Shown in pieces: positions 33,582 through 46,639 of a stretch of DNA of 64,000 nucleotides. A model generated the notes under the pieces. That model worked only from the letters and a program-made list of their open reading frames with translations, did no database searches and was not told the DNA's origin. The stretch covers positions 124,001 to 188,000 of the forward strand of contig NZ_AP022600.1 in assembly GCF_010725885.1 (NCBI RefSeq), written 5' to 3'. Within the stretch, counting starts at the first letter, position 1; every line of letters begins with the position of its first letter. This stretch comes from Mycolicibacterium tokaiense (GTDB lineage: Bacteria; Actinomycetota; Actinomycetes; Mycobacteriales; Mycobacteriaceae). A program made the position numbers and the translations under genes.

Positions 33582-35588
33582 CTAGTCGCGGTCGTCCATG
33601 GAACCGGGCGCGGTCTTGGACACCTGAACCAGGAACTCGTAGTTCGTCTTGGTCTTCCGCAGCTGGCTCATCAGCAGATCGATGGCCTGATGGCTGTCCA
33701 GCCCCGAGAGCACGCGGCGCAACTTGTGCACGATCGCGAACTCGTCCGGCCCGAGCAGCAGCTCGTCCTTGCGGGTGCCCGACGGGTTGACGTCGACGGC
33801 CGGGAACACCCGGCGCTCGGCGATCTTGCGATCGAGCTTGAGCTCGGCGTTGCCGGTGCCCTTGAACTCCTCGAAGATCACCGTGTCACCGGTGGAACCG
33901 GTCTCGACCATCGCGGTGGCGATGATGGTGAGCGATCCGCCGTGCTCGATGTTGCGGGCGGCGCCCAGGAAGCGCTTCGGCGGGTAGAGCGCGGTCGAAT
34001 CCACACCACCGGACAGGATGCGGCCCGACGCCGGCGATGCGTTGTTGTACGCACGGCCCAGTCGGGTGATCGAGTCGAGAAGCACCACAACGTCTTTGCC
34101 CTGCTCGACCAGGCGCTTGGCCCGCTCGATCGCCAGCTCGGCAGCCTGGGTGTGGTCTGACGGCGGCCGGTCGAAGGTGGAGGCGATGACCTCACCCTTG
34201 ACCGAACGCTGCATGTCGGTGACCTCTTCAGGCCGCTCGTCGACGAGCACCACCATCAGGTGGCACTCGGGGTTGTTGCGGGTGATGGCGTTGGCAATGT
34301 CCTGCATGATCGTGGTCTTACCGGCCTTGGGCGGAGACACGATCAGGGCACGCTGGCCCTTGCCGATGGGCATGATCAGGTCGATGACGCGGGTGGTCAG
34401 CTTGTCCGGCCCGGTCTCCAGGCGCAGCCGCTGGTTGGGGTACAGCGGGGTCAGCTTGCCGAACTCGGGGCGGTTCTTGGCCGCGTCCACCGGGCCGCCG
34501 TTGACCGTGTCCAGTCGCACCAGCGGGTTGAACTTCTGCCGCGGGTTCTGGTTGTTGCTGTCACCCTCGCGGGGGACGCGCACCGCACCGGTGACCGCAT
34601 CACCACGGCGCAGGCCGTTCTTGCGGACCATGTTCATGGAGACGTAGACGTCGTTCGGCCCGGCGAGATAGCCCGACGTCCGCACGAAGGCGTAGTTGTC
34701 GAGCACATCGAGAATGCCGGCGACCGGCTGGACGACATCGTCGTCGCGCAGTTCTGTGTCGTTGCCACCCTCGCCACCGCCGCCGCGTTCGCCGCGGCGC
34801 TTGCGGTCCCGGAAGCGACGTCCGCGGCGGCCGCCGCGGCCCTCGCCGTCGTCGTCACCGTCGTTGTTCTGGTTGTTGTTGTTCTGGTTGTTGCGGTTCG
34901 ACTCGTTGCGGTCGTTGTTGCGGTTGCCTTCGTTCTGGCCCGAATTCTGGCCCGCATTGTTGCGGTCGCGGCGGTTGGACTGCTCGCCACCCTGCTGGTC
35001 ACCGCGGTCCTGTCGGCGGGGAGCGTCCTGAACGGGGGCCTTCTCGGCCTCGAGCTCGGCGGTCTTGACCTCGGCGGTCTTCGCCTCGGGGGCCTTCACC
35101 TCGGCGGTCTTGGCCTCGGTCTTGTCGGCGCGCTCGGTCTTGTCGGCGCGTGCGGGCTTGGATTCCTGCTTGGGCTGCTCGGCGGCCGTGTCACCGGCGG
35201 GCGAGCCCGACTGGCGGGAGGCGCTACGGCGCTCGCGGCGCCGCGGAGCCTCAGCGGGCGCGGCCTCGGCGGGCGCGGTGTCAGCCGCTGGGGCGGAGGC
35301 AGCCGGCGCGGCAGCCTCGCTCGGTCGATCGGCGCCGTTGGCCGGCACACTGGCCTGACGCTCGCGGATGGCGGCGATCAGGTCGCCTTTACGCATCCCC
35401 GAGGTGCCCTTGACGCCCACCCGGGCAGCCAGAGCCCGCAGCTCAGGCAGCACCATCGAGGTGAGCGAGCTGCTGGACTTGTCGGAGCCGACAGCCGCGG
35501 AGCCGCGGGGAGCCGAAACGTCGGCAGTCACGCCCGGCAGCTCGGTCTGGGATGCGCTGTCAGCCGTGATGAGGTCCGTATCAGTCAC
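33582..35588 (-). CDS. rho: Transcription termination factor Rho
   Basis: A 668-residue hexameric RNA helicase that ends transcription. A Rho N-domain (about residues 40-75, [20 protein letters not shown]) is followed by a disordered insertion of about 190 residues: first Ala/Glu/Lys-rich with repeated AEVK/TAEVKT units, then Asn/Arg/Gly-rich ([32 protein letters not shown]). Then come the RNA-binding OB fold ([19 protein letters not shown]) and the RecA-like motor with P-loop PPKAGKTT (Lys424). The protein is longer than the 602-residue M. tuberculosis Rho because of this insertion. The GTG at 35588 has AAAGGA 7 nt upstream. A 278-nt leader separates it from thrB and contains a small hairpin (CTCAG/CTGAG near 35640-35660). 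Confidence 0.95.
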   Translation of the reverse strand: MTDTDLITADSASQTELPGVTADVSAPRGSAAVGSDKSSSSLTSMVLPELRALAARVGVKGTSGMRKGDLIAAIRERQASVPANGADRPSEAAAPAASAPAADTAPAEAAPAEAPRRRERRSASRQSGSPAGDTAAEQPKQESKPARADKTERADKTEAKTAEVKAPEAKTAEVKTAELEAEKAPVQDAPRRQDRGDQQGGEQSNRRDRNNAGQNSGQNEGNRNNDRNESNRNNQNNNNQNNDGDDDGEGRGGRRGRRFRDRKRRGERGGGGEGGNDTELRDDDVVQPVAGILDVLDNYAFVRTSGYLAGPNDVYVSMNMVRKNGLRRGDAVTGAVRVPREGDSNNQNPRQKFNPLVRLDTVNGGPVDAAKNRPEFGKLTPLYPNQRLRLETGPDKLTTRVIDLIMPIGKGQRALIVSPPKAGKTTIMQDIANAITRNNPECHLMVVLVDERPEEVTDMQRSVKGEVIASTFDRPPSDHTQAAELAIERAKRLVEQGKDVVVLLDSITRLGRAYNNASPASGRILSGGVDSTALYPPKRFLGAARNIEHGGSLTIIATAMVETGSTGDTVIFEEFKGTGNAELKLDRKIAERRVFPAVDVNPSGTRKDELLLGPDEFAIVHKLRRVLSGLDSHQAIDLLMSQLRKTKTNYEFLVQVSKTAPGSMDDRD

Positions 35589-35866
35589 GGATTTCCTTTC
35601 TTCCCCCACAACGTGCCGTGTGGAGGGTTAGCTGCACTCAGCAAAACACTGAGCGCGACGTCTCACCGTCGGCTTCGCAGGCGGTGATCGCCGGGATTCG
35701 CGGCAAAGGGCGAACCGTCAGTCCACAAGTTGATCACAAGAAAGTTGGTGGTCGTCCTAGTGTCGGCGCAGAAGACGCTGCGATTGCCGGGACGCGACCG
35801 AGGATAACGCGCTTCACGGGCGGAAGCAAGAATGCCACCTCGGCGTGTGGCCTGTGCCCGAGGGTG

Positions 35867-37885
<2,019 letters not shown>

Positions 37886-37889
<4 letters not shown>

Positions 37890-39211
37890 TCGCCGGCCCC
37901 TTCCATGCGTAGGACGCTGGCCACCTGGGACACCGCGTCGAGCTCCTCGAGCGCCGAAATGGTTTCCGAGAGCGCCTCATCGGTGGCCTGATGGGTCAGC
38001 ACCGCGATGCGCGCACCGACGCGCTGACCGCCGTCGTCGGCGATGCCCTCCTGGCGCACCTCGGCGATCGAGACCTCGCGCTTGGCGAATTCGGCTGCCA
38101 CCGAGGACAACACACCGGGGCGGTCCTTGACGTACAGGCTCACGTAGTAGCGCGTGGGAATCACGCCGATGGAGGCGATCGGCAGCTTGGCGTACTTGGA
38201 CTCGCGCGGTCCGCGCCCACCCTGGACGCGGTTGCGCGCGGCCATCACCAGATCACCCATCACGGCCGACGCGGTGGGGGCGCCGCCGGCGCCCTGGCCA
38301 TAGAACATCAGCCGTCCGGCGGCCTCAGCCTCGACCACGACGGCGTTGAACGCACCGCTGACCGAGGCCAGCGGATGATCCAGCGGCACCAGCGCCGGGT
38401 ACACCCGGGCCGAAACCTTCTGCTTGCCCTTGCCCGTGGTCAGCCGTTCGCAGATGGCCAGCAGTTTGATGGTGCAGCCCAACGCTTTCGCCGATTCGAA
38501 ATCCTCGGCGGTCACCTTGGTGATGCCCTCGCGGTACACATCGTCGGCGGTGACGCGGGTGTGGAACGCGATGGAGGCCAGGATCGCCGCCTTGGCCGCG
38601 GCGTCGTAGCCCTCCACGTCGGCCGTCGGGTCGGCTTCGGCGTAGCCGAGCGCGCTGGCGTCGGCCAAGGCGCTGTCGTAGCTGGCACCGGTCTCGTTCA
38701 TGGCCGACAGGATGTAGTTGGTGGTGCCGTTGACGATGCCCGCCACCCGCACCACGGTGTCGCCGGCCAGCGACTGGGTGAGCGGTCGGATCACCGGAAT
38801 GGCCCCGGCGACAGCGGCTTCGAAGTACAGGTCCACCCGGGCCTTCTCGGCGGCCTGGGCCAGTTCGCCGGTGGACTGCGCCATCAGCGCCTTGTTCGCG
38901 GTGATCACCGACTTGCCGCGCTCCAGGGCGGTCAGGATGGCCTTGCGTGCGGGTTCCACCGGCCCCATCACCTCGACCACGATGTCAACGTCCTCGCGGG
39001 CCACCAGGCCCTCGATGTCCTCGGTCAGCAGCTCCACCGGCACACCGCGATCGTCGGCGACCCGGCGCACGCCCACACCGCGCAGCACCAGCGGCGCACC
39101 GATGCGGGCGGCCAGATCCTCGGCGCTCTCCTCGATGATGCGAACCACTTCACTACCGACGTTGCCCAGCCCCAGCACCGCGATGCCGACCGGCTTCTCT
39201 TCACCCGCCAT
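37886..39211 (-). CDS. thrA: Homoserine dehydrogenase
   Basis: A 441-residue NAD(P)-dependent enzyme reducing aspartate semialdehyde to homoserine, the branch point from lysine synthesis. The Rossmann start is [15 protein letters not shown]; the catalytic domain has [15 protein letters not shown] and [21 protein letters not shown]-terminal ACT domain (about 360-435, [22 protein letters not shown]) is the expected site of threonine feedback inhibition. It starts 3 nt after lysA, so both branches from aspartate semialdehyde are expressed together. Confidence 0.95.
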
Positions 39212-39214
39212 GGG

Positions 39215-40603
39215 TCACCTCACTTCCAAACTCAACAGATCGTCGACTGTTTCCCGTCGCAGGATCAGCCTGGCCCGGCCGTCGCGCACGGCCACCACGG
39301 CAGGGCGACCCAGCAGGTTGTACCGGCTCGACATGGAATAGCAGTAGGCCCCGGTGGCCGCGACGGCCACCAGATCACCCGGCACCAGGTCGTCGGACAC
39401 CCAGGTGTCGCGGACGATGATGTCGCCGCTCTCGCAGTGCTTGCCGACCACGCGGGCCAGCACCGGGGCGGCCGCACTGGTGCGTGAGACCAACCGGACG
39501 TCGTACTCGGCGCCGTAGAGCGCGGGCCGGATGTTGTCGCTCATCCCGCCGTCCACGCTGACGTACCGGCGGTGCTGATCTGCCGACACCGCAACGTCTT
39601 TGACGGTGCCCACCTGATAGACGGTGATGGTGCCCGGCCCGGCGATGGCACGGCCCGGCTCGACCACCAGCGTGGGTGTGGGCAGCCCGACGGCGGCGGC
39701 CTCGTTCTCGACGATGGCGGTGAGCTTCTCGGCCAGCTCGTGCATCGGCGGCGGGTTGTCGTGAGGGAGGTAGGCGATGCCCAGACCGCCGCCGAGGTCG
39801 ATGATCGACATCTGCGCGGTCTTGTGGGCGCCGAACTCGGCCACCACATCACGCAGCAGGCCGATGACCCGTCGGGCGGCGACCTCGAAGCCGTCGACGT
39901 CGAAGATCTGCGATCCCACGTGGCAGTGCAGGCCGACCAGGCGCAGGTTGGCGGTCGCGAACACCCGCCGCACCGCCTCCATGGCCGCGCCGCTGACCAG
40001 CGACAGGCCGAACTTCTGGTCCTCGTGGGCGGTGGAGATGAACTCGTGGGTGTGCGCCGACACCCCGGGGGTGACGCGCAGCAGGACATCCTGCACCACA
40101 CCGGCGGCGCCGGCGACGGCCTCCAGACGCTCGATCTCGATCTCGGAGTCGATCACGATGTGCCCGACGCCCGCCTTGACCGCTGCGGTGAGCTCATCCA
40201 CCGATTTGTTGTTGCCGTGCACGGTGATTCGCGCGGGCGGGAAGTCGGCGTGCAGTGCGACGGCGAGTTCACCGCCGGTCGCGACGTCCAGCGACAGACC
40301 CTCCTGATGCACCCAGCGAGCGATCTCGCTGCACAGGAACGCCTTCGAGGCGTAGTGCACATGGTCCCCGCCGCCGAACGCCGAGGCGATCTCGCGGCAG
40401 CGACCGCGGAAGTCGTCCTCGTCGATCACGAACAGCGGCGTGCCGAACTCCGCAGCCAGATCGGCGACGCTGACACCGGCCACCGACACCATGCCGTCCG
40501 AGCCCCGAGAAGCGTTGCGCGGCCACACATTCGGCGCCAACGCCATCATCTCGTCAGCGGAGTCGGGCGCCGGCGGAGCGCCGGTTTCCGGATGTGCGCT
40601 CAC
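39215..40603 (-). CDS. lysA: Diaminopimelate decarboxylase
   Basis: A 462-residue PLP enzyme (alanine-racemase-like barrel) that decarboxylates meso-diaminopimelate to L-lysine. The PLP lysine is in [15 protein letters not shown], the phosphate-binding loop is [11 protein letters not shown], and the dimer-interface Cys region is [12 protein letters not shown]. The start at GTG 40603 overlaps the argS stop (GTGA); the open frame upstream to 40672 lies inside argS and is not used. Confidence 0.94.
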   Translation of the reverse strand: MSAHPETGAPPAPDSADEMMALAPNVWPRNASRGSDGMVSVAGVSVADLAAEFGTPLFVIDEDDFRGRCREIASAFGGGDHVHYASKAFLCSEIARWVHQEGLSLDVATGGELAVALHADFPPARITVHGNNKSVDELTAAVKAGVGHIVIDSEIEIERLEAVAGAAGVVQDVLLRVTPGVSAHTHEFISTAHEDQKFGLSLVSGAAMEAVRRVFATANLRLVGLHCHVGSQIFDVDGFEVAARRVIGLLRDVVAEFGAHKTAQMSIIDLGGGLGIAYLPHDNPPPMHELAEKLTAIVENEAAAVGLPTPTLVVEPGRAIAGPGTITVYQVGTVKDVAVSADQHRRYVSVDGGMSDNIRPALYGAEYDVRLVSRTSAAAPVLARVVGKHCESGDIIVRDTWVSDDLVPGDLVAVAATGAYCYSMSSRYNLLGRPAVVAVRDGRARLILRRETVDDLLSLEVR

Positions 40604-42249
40604 ATGCGCTCCGGTGCGCTGACACCCAGGATCGCCAGGCCGTTGGCGATCACCTGGCGGGTGGCCTGGCACAGCGCCAGCCGCGCGGCGTGCAGGTCCG
40701 AGGGATCCTCATCACCCTGCGGCAGCACGCGGCAGGAGTCGTAGAACCGGTGGTAGTCACCGGCCAGGTCCTCCAGGTACCGGCAGACCCGGTGTGGCTC
40801 ACGCAGATCGGCCGCGGTCTTGAGCACCCGGGGGAACTCGCCGATGCTGCGGATCAGCGTGCCCTCCTTGTCGTGGCTCAGCAGTTCCAGATGCTCGGTA
40901 CTGGGGGCCAGCCCGAGCTCGGCGGCGTTGCGGGCCAGCGCGGAGAGCCGGGCGTGCGCGTACTGCACGTAGTAGACCGGATTCTCACTCGACGCCGAGG
41001 ACCACAGCTCCAGGTCGATGTCGATCGGGGTGTCCACCGACGAGCGGGTCAGCGCGTACCGGGCGGCGTCCACACCGAGGGCGTCCACCAGGTCGTCGAG
41101 GGTGATCACGGTGCCGGCGCGCTTGCTCATCCGCACCGGCTGACCGTCGCGCACCAGGTTGACCATCTGGCCGATCAGCACCTCGACGGTGTCGGGGTCG
41201 TCCCCGAGTGCCGCTGCGGCGGCCTTGAGCCGGGCGATGTAGCCGTGGTGGTCGGCGCCCAGCATGTAGATGCACAGGTCGAACCCGCGTTGGCGCTTGT
41301 CCAGGTAGTAGGCCAGGTCGCCCGCGACGTAGGCCGGGTTGCCGTCGCTCTTGATGACCACCCGGTCCTTGTCGTCACCGAACTCGGTGGTGCGCAACCA
41401 AGTTGCGCCGTCCTTTTCGTAGATGTTGCCGTTGGCGCGCAGCGTGGCGATGGCTTCGGCCACCCGGCCCGAGGTGTGCATCGAATCCTCGTGGGTGAAG
41501 ACGTCGAAGTCGGTGCCGAACTGGTGCAGGGATTCCTTGATGTGGGTGAACATCAGGTCCACCCCGATGGATCGGAACGTCTCCTGCTGCTGGTCGGAGG
41601 GCAGGCTCAGCACGTCCGGGGCCTGCTCCAGCACCTGGGCCGCGATGTCGGCGATGTAGGTGCCGGCGTAGCCGTCCTCGGGGGTGGGCGCCCCGGTGGC
41701 CGCGGCCACCAGCGAACGGGCGAACCGGTCGATCTGGGCGCCGTGGTCGTTGAAGTAGTACTCGCGGGTGACGGCGGCACCCTGGGTGCTCAGCAGCCGG
41801 CCCAGCGCGTCGCCGACGGCGGCCCAGCGGGTACCGCCGATGTGGATCGGGCCGGTGGGGTTGGCCGAGACGAACTCCAGGTTGACGTTGATGCCCAGCT
41901 CGGAGGAGTTGCCGTAGGCGGCGCCGGCGGCGATCACGTCGGCGACGATGCGGCCCTGGGCTGCGGCGTCGATGCGCAGGTTGACGAACCCGGGTCCGGC
42001 CACGTCGGCCGCGGCGACCCCGTCGGCGGCCGTCAGGGCCTCGGCCAGCCAGCCGGCCAGCTCGCGCGGATTGGCGCCGACCTTCTTGCCCACCTGCAAC
42101 GCCAGGTTGGTGGCGTAATCGCCGTGCTCGGGGTTGCGCGGACGCTCGACGGTCACCGTGGCGGGAAGAGCGTCGGTGTCCAGGTCATGGGCGGCCAGCA
42201 CCGCAGTGGCGGTACTCCTGAGCAGATCGGCCAGATCGGCGGGTGTCAC
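40600..42249 (-). CDS. argS: Arginyl-tRNA synthetase
   Basis: A 549-residue class I synthetase. The HIGH motif appears as [11 protein letters not shown], the KMSKS equivalent as [10 protein letters not shown], and the Add1 N-terminal domain ([16 protein letters not shown]) is present. The C-terminal all-helical anticodon-binding domain includes [25 protein letters not shown]. It is the first gene of the lysine/threonine operon and is divergent from a tRNA-Arg gene, one of its own substrates. Confidence 0.96.
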   Translation of the reverse strand: MTPADLADLLRSTATAVLAAHDLDTDALPATVTVERPRNPEHGDYATNLALQVGKKVGANPRELAGWLAEALTAADGVAAADVAGPGFVNLRIDAAAQGRIVADVIAAGAAYGNSSELGINVNLEFVSANPTGPIHIGGTRWAAVGDALGRLLSTQGAAVTREYYFNDHGAQIDRFARSLVAAATGAPTPEDGYAGTYIADIAAQVLEQAPDVLSLPSDQQQETFRSIGVDLMFTHIKESLHQFGTDFDVFTHEDSMHTSGRVAEAIATLRANGNIYEKDGATWLRTTEFGDDKDRVVIKSDGNPAYVAGDLAYYLDKRQRGFDLCIYMLGADHHGYIARLKAAAAALGDDPDTVEVLIGQMVNLVRDGQPVRMSKRAGTVITLDDLVDALGVDAARYALTRSSVDTPIDIDLELWSSASSENPVYYVQYAHARLSALARNAAELGLAPSTEHLELLSHDKEGTLIRSIGEFPRVLKTAADLREPHRVCRYLEDLAGDYHRFYDSCRVLPQGDEDPSDLHAARLALCQATRQVIANGLAILGVSAPERM

Positions 42250-42325
42250 GGGGGTCCATCCTATGGTCTGGGGTGGTCGCGGCCCGAATCGATTACCGGT
42301 GGTCGGCGCAGCCGCCGGGATGCGT

Positions 42326-42331
42326 TAGTCT
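42326..42331 (+). promoter_or_regulatory. Possible -10 for tRNA-Arg
   Basis: TAGTCT, 28 nt before the mature tRNA 5' end, is the only good TAnnnT hexamer upstream. No convincing -35 is visible at 17-18 nt spacing. Confidence 0.35.
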
Positions 42332-42359
42332 GTGCAGGCCCATTGGCGCGTGGTACCGC

Positions 42360-42432
42360 GCCCCCGTAGCTCAGGGGATAGAGCGTCTGCCTCCGGAGCA
42401 GAAGGCCGCAGGTTCGAATCCTGCCGGGGGCA
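42360..42432 (+). tRNA. tRNA-Arg (anticodon CCG)
   Basis: The 73-nt cloverleaf is complete. The acceptor stem GCCCCCG pairs with CGGGGGC and is followed by discriminator A. The D arm starts GCTC. The anticodon stem TCTGC/GCAGA encloses CTCCGGA with CCG at 42393-42395. The T arm contains GGTTCGAATCC. CCA is not encoded. It reads CGG codons, frequent in this GC-rich genome. Confidence 0.97.
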
Positions 42433-42459
42433 CTTTCCCGATCATCTCCCCCTCGGTCG

Positions 42460-43326
42460 TCAGCCGACCAGCAGCGTCTGCGCCGCCGAGATGAAATCGG
42501 TCACCAGCCGGTTGGTCTCTGCGGCCCGCGTGGCCACCACCACGCTGCTGGCGGAAAAACCCTCCAGCGGCACGGTCACCAAGTCAGGGCGCAGCGAGCT
42601 GCGCCGGTCGCCGACCGGGAGCACGGCAACGGCCCGTCCGGCAGCCACCAACTCCATGCGGTCTTCGAAACTCTCGATGAGCGCCTCGGCCGACGCCGGG
42701 TCCGTGGGGTGGAAGATCTGGCGGGTCCCGCCGTGGGAACAGATGATCGACTGACCGGGCGCGACGTCATCCATCGACACCGAGCTGCGTGTGGCCAGCA
42801 CGTCATCGGCGCGCACCACCAGCTTGCGGGGCTCGTCGTAGAGCGGCGTCAGGCGAACGTGGTCGGTCGGGATCGGCAGCGGCGCCCTGGCGACCAGGAC
42901 ATCAACCACCCTGTCGGTGAAGGCCCCTTGCTCATGACACGCGAGATGGCGGGTGACGATGTCCGCCTCCGGGTGCCGGCGACGCAGTTCACTGACTGCG
43001 GAGGTGATGAGCAGGTCCTCGACGTAGCCGATGACGATCCTGTCCGCCGCGTGCGCGCGGGCGGTGGCCATGGCCCGGCGGGCGGTGCGCAGCAGGGTCC
43101 GCGCCTCGGGCAGAAAGGCTTCGCCGGCGTCGGTGAGCGCAACCCCCTGCGGGGTGCGGTCGAACAGTCGGACACCGAGGCGGCGTTCCAGTCGCTGGAT
43201 CTGCTTGCTCAGCGAGGGCTGCGCCACGTGCAGGTCTGCCGCGGCACGGCTGAAGTTGTGGTGCTCGGCGACCACGGTGAAGTAGCGGACGAGTCTGAGT
43301 TCCAGGTCGGTTCCGAGTTCGTGCAC
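42460..43326 (-). CDS. LysR family transcriptional regulator
   Basis: A 288-residue LTTR. The N-terminal winged helix (RLVRYFTVVAEHHNFSRAAADLHVAQPSLSKQIQRLE, residues about 11-47) is canonical, followed by the linker helix and a two-lobe effector domain. It starts at a GTG (43326) and is divergent from two SDR genes with a T-N11-A box between them, the standard arrangement for an LTTR controlling its neighbour. The inducer is unknown. Confidence 0.9.
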   Translation of the reverse strand: MHELGTDLELRLVRYFTVVAEHHNFSRAAADLHVAQPSLSKQIQRLERRLGVRLFDRTPQGVALTDAGEAFLPEARTLLRTARRAMATARAHAADRIVIGYVEDLLITSAVSELRRRHPEADIVTRHLACHEQGAFTDRVVDVLVARAPLPIPTDHVRLTPLYDEPRKLVVRADDVLATRSSVSMDDVAPGQSIICSHGGTRQIFHPTDPASAEALIESFEDRMELVAAGRAVAVLPVGDRRSSLRPDLVTVPLEGFSASSVVVATRAAETNRLVTDFISAAQTLLVG

Positions 43327-43356
43327 TGATGGTCAAACGACGCGCACGGTGGGCGT

Positions 43357-43371
43357 ATTCCGATTCGGCAT
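43357..43371. promoter_or_regulatory. LysR T-N11-A box
   Basis: ATTCCGATTCGGCAT, with core dyad CCGA-T-TCGG and outer AT/AT, has the T-N11-A form of LTTR sites. It lies 30 nt from the lysR start and 57 nt from the first SDR start. Confidence 0.55.
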
Positions 43372-43428
43372 GGCGCAGTGCCGAGCAGGTCTTGGACATG
43401 TCGGCTGCGCCGTCGAAGACTCGATGAC

Positions 43429-44165
43429 ATGGGTAGATATGACGGCAAGAACGTGGTGATCACCGGTGGGAGTAGCGGTTTGGGGTTGGCGGCCGCCCAC
43501 TACCTGGTCGAGCACGGGGCCCGGGTCATGGTCACGGGACGCAATCAGGACACCTTGGATGATGCCGCCCGGTTCCTGGGTGATCGCGGGATCGCGGTGG
43601 TCAGCGACGCGGGTTCGCTGACCGCGATCGACGCACTCGCCGACCGGGTCCGCGCCGACTTCGGCACCATCGATGCGTTGATCGTCAACGCGGGGATCGG
43701 GAGCTTCGACGCGTTTGTCGACGTGACCGAGGAGACCTTCGATGAGGTCTTCGCCATCAACACCAAAGGCCCGTTCTTCACGGTGCAGAAGCTGGCCCCG
43801 CTGCTGAACCGCGGCAGCGGTGTGGTGTTGACGACCTCGATCGCGAACCAGACCGGCTGGGATGCCCTGAGCGTCTATTCGGCCAGCAAGGCTGCCTTAC
43901 GGTCGATGGCGCGCACCCTCAGCCGGGAGCTGCTGCCCAGGGGTATCCGGGTCAACGCCATCAGCCCAGGGTCGATCGACACGGGGAAGCTGGAAAAGGA
44001 AGCACCGGAGAAGGCCGCTGCACTCAAGGCCGAATTCGAGGCCAGCAGCCCGATGCATCGGTGGGGCCATCCTGACGAATTCGCCCCTGCGGTGGCGTTT
44101 CTCGCGTTCGATGCGACGTTTGTGGCCGGCATCGAGCTCGTGGTCGACGGCGGCGAGTCGCAGCT

Positions 44166-44169
<4 letters not shown>
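43429..44169 (+). CDS. Short-chain dehydrogenase/reductase (SDR) 1
   Basis: A 246-residue classical SDR. The nucleotide-binding loop TGGSSGLG (residues 11-18), the structural NAG (VNAGIGS), the catalytic Ser in LTTSIANQ, and the YSASK catalytic pair are all intact. An Arg just after strand 2 (VTGRNQDT) suggests NADP(H) preference. The substrate is unknown. The next gene encodes a close paralog whose GTG overlaps this stop. Confidence 0.88.
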
Positions 44170-44915
<746 letters not shown>

Positions 44916-44926
44916 GCGGCCCTGCG

Positions 44927-44965
44927 CGGCTGTGCCCCAGCTCACCCGAAGCCACCACACAGCCG
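44927..44965 (+). terminator. Possible hairpin after the SDR pair
   Basis: CGGCTGTG (44927-44934) and CACAGCCG (44958-44965) can form an 8-bp stem, but with a 23-nt loop and no T-run, so it is a weak terminator candidate. Confidence 0.3.
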
Positions 44966-45019
44966 GTGCCGTGAGTGAAACCCAGTGCCCAGCAGTGTCT
45001 TTCAGAGATAAAATCACCG

Positions 45020-45046
45020 GTTACACGCAGGAAACGCGAACTTAAC
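45020..45046 (+). promoter_or_regulatory. GlnR-type nitrogen box
   Basis: GTTAC-n6-GAAAC-n6-TTAAC: three half-sites with exact 11-bp spacing (AC-n9-AC-n9-AC), matching the actinobacterial GlnR consensus gTnAC-n6-GaAAC. It lies 118-144 nt before the GTG of the solute-binding lipoprotein, and its last half-site overlaps the hairpin at 45044-45064. It places the ABC/IclR/allantoicase/epimerase operon under nitrogen control. Confidence 0.65.
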
Positions 45047-45064
45047 TTCGGCGGTGCCGAAGTT
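45044..45064 (+). repeat. Perfect 9-bp inverted repeat in the operon leader
   Basis: AACTTCGGC-GGT-GCCGAAGTT, a perfect palindrome with a 3-nt loop about 100 nt before the first gene. It may be an operator for the operon's own IclR regulator or an RNA hairpin; nothing in it decides between these. Confidence 0.6.
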
Positions 45065-45163
45065 CCTTGCAGCTCATTGAAACGCTCTGCCAGGGTTGCC
45101 CACCGAGTGACACGTCGAATCGGCGCCCGTCCGGTGGAGCCGATGCTGCAAGGGAGTTCGCAA

Positions 45164-45940
45164 GTGCTGTGGAGAGTCCTACGCCTGGCCGTGGTGGCCT
45201 GTTTCGCGATGGTGGTGGCCGCGTGCGGTGGCGCCTCCGATGCAGGTCAGCCTGCTGCCGATGAGCTGAGGGTGGCGATCAACCCCGGATTCGTGCCGTT
45301 CGAGCAGATCGAGAACGGCGAGCTGGTGGGCTTCGATGTCGACCTGGCCAACGCGCTGGCCGCCAAGCTGGGCAAGACCGCGGTGTTCGATCAGATGCCC
45401 TTCACCAGCCTGCTGGCCTCGGTGTCGTCCGGGCGCGCCGACATCGCCATCTCGGGCATTCTCGACACCCCCGAGCGGCGCAAGGAAGTGGCCTTCTCCC
45501 AGGCCTACGTCAACGATTCCTTCGTGTTGACGGTGAACCAGGACAACCAGTCCATCACCGATCTGGAGGATCTGGCCGGAGCGAAGATCGCCGTACAGGT
45601 CGGCACCGTGCCGGAGGAGTTCGTCCGCGAGAAGGTGCCCACCGCCGAGTTCGTCACCGTGCAGGACACCCCCTCGGCGTTCCAGCTGGTGGCCCAGGGC
45701 CGGGCCGATGCCGTGGTGACCGACGCCCCGGTGGCCGGCTACTACGTCGACAAGGTCGGTGGCCTGCGCCTGCTGCCCACCCCGTTGAACACCGCCCAGC
45801 CCATCGCCGCGGTGCTGCCGCTGGGCAGCCCGATGGTGGAGCAGGTCAACACCGCCCTCGACGAGCTGGACGCCGACGGCACCCTGGCGACGTTGCGGGA
45901 GAAGTGGTTCGGCGAGTCGACCCCGCAGAGCGGCTCGTAG
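45164..45940 (+). CDS. Polar amino-acid type ABC transporter solute-binding lipoprotein
   Basis: A 258-residue precursor from the GTG at 45164, with AAGGGAG 7 nt upstream; the frame is open further upstream but without conserved residues. The signal peptide ends in a lipobox with Cys21 (VAACGG). The mature protein is an SBP family 3 member: NPGFVPFEQIENGELVGFDVDLANALAAKLG, GRADIAISGILDTPERRKEVAFS and the hinge DLAGAKIAVQVGT. Such proteins bind amino acids, opines or small nitrogenous compounds. First gene of a six-gene operon with permease, ATPase, IclR regulator, allantoicase-like protein and epimerase. Confidence 0.9.
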   Translation: MLWRVLRLAVVACFAMVVAACGGASDAGQPAADELRVAINPGFVPFEQIENGELVGFDVDLANALAAKLGKTAVFDQMPFTSLLASVSSGRADIAISGILDTPERRKEVAFSQAYVNDSFVLTVNQDNQSITDLEDLAGAKIAVQVGTVPEEFVREKVPTAEFVTVQDTPSAFQLVAQGRADAVVTDAPVAGYYVDKVGGLRLLPTPLNTAQPIAAVLPLGSPMVEQVNTALDELDADGTLATLREKWFGESTPQSGS

Positions 45941-46639
45941 ATGGACGCCGTGCTCGACAACCTGCCCTACCTGGCGCAGGGGTTCGTTGTCACCCTCGGT
46001 TGTGCGGCCGGGGCGCTGGTCCTGGCCCTGGCACTGGGCGCGGTGCTGGGCACCCTGGACTACTCCACACACACAGCGGTGGTGCGGTGGGCCATCCGCG
46101 CGTTTGTCGGGCTCTTCCGCAACACGCCGTTCCTGGTCCAGCTCTACATCTGGTACTTCGGGCTGCCCTACCTGGGCATCGAGCTCTCTCCGCTGGTGGC
46201 CGGGCTGGCGGGCCTGGGTCTCTACGGCGCCAGCTACGTCACCGAGATCGTCCGCGGCGCCATGACGGGCGTCGGGCGCGAGCAGGAGGAGGCCGGCCTG
46301 TCGGCGGGCCTGACCCGATGGGACGTCACCACCCGGATCGTCTGGCCGCAGGCATTCACCGGCATGATCCCGGCGCTGACCAACGAGATGGTGGCCTTGA
46401 TCAAGAACACCTCCCTGCTGGGCTTCATCACCGTCACCGAGTTGACGCTGCGTACGCAGCAGGCGATCAGCTCCACCTTCGCGTCCCTGCCGCTGTACCT
46501 GACCGCCGGCGCGATGTACCTGGTGGTCAACGTCGCCCTGACCGCCCTGGCGCGGCGGCTGGAGAAGAGGCTGGCCCGCACCGGGCGCGGCAGCGCCCTG
46601 CAGGGCGCCACACGACAGGAGGTGGGCGCCGGTGCCTGA
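45941..46639 (+). CDS. Polar amino-acid type ABC transporter permease
   Basis: A 232-residue inner-membrane permease of the HisM/GlnP type. It has about five hydrophobic helices and the EAA loop EEAGLSAGLTRWDVTTRIVWPQA, which docks the ATPase. The RNTPFLVQLYIWYFGLP segment is typical of the amino-acid transporter group. Its ATG follows the SBP stop directly (TAGATG). A single permease suggests a homodimeric channel. Confidence 0.92.
   Translation: MDAVLDNLPYLAQGFVVTLGCAAGALVLALALGAVLGTLDYSTHTAVVRWAIRAFVGLFRNTPFLVQLYIWYFGLPYLGIELSPLVAGLAGLGLYGASYVTEIVRGAMTGVGREQEEAGLSAGLTRWDVTTRIVWPQAFTGMIPALTNEMVALIKNTSLLGFITVTELTLRTQQAISSTFASLPLYLTAGAMYLVVNVALTALARRLEKRLARTGRGSALQGATRQEVGAGA

Noticed and set aside
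35589..35866. Protein-coding gene between rho and thrB
   Set aside because: No frame with a plausible start and composition; it looks like the rho leader with a minor hairpin.
37991..39487. 498-codon plus-strand frame antisense to hom and lysA
   Set aside because: Shadow of conserved genes; low-complexity composition, no domain.
40594..42369. 591-codon plus-strand frame antisense to argS
   Set aside because: Shadow of argS, running into the tRNA gene.
44916..45163. Riboswitch upstream of the ABC operon
   Set aside because: The 9-bp hairpin is too simple for a known class, and the GlnR box and dyad explain the conserved-looking sequence better.
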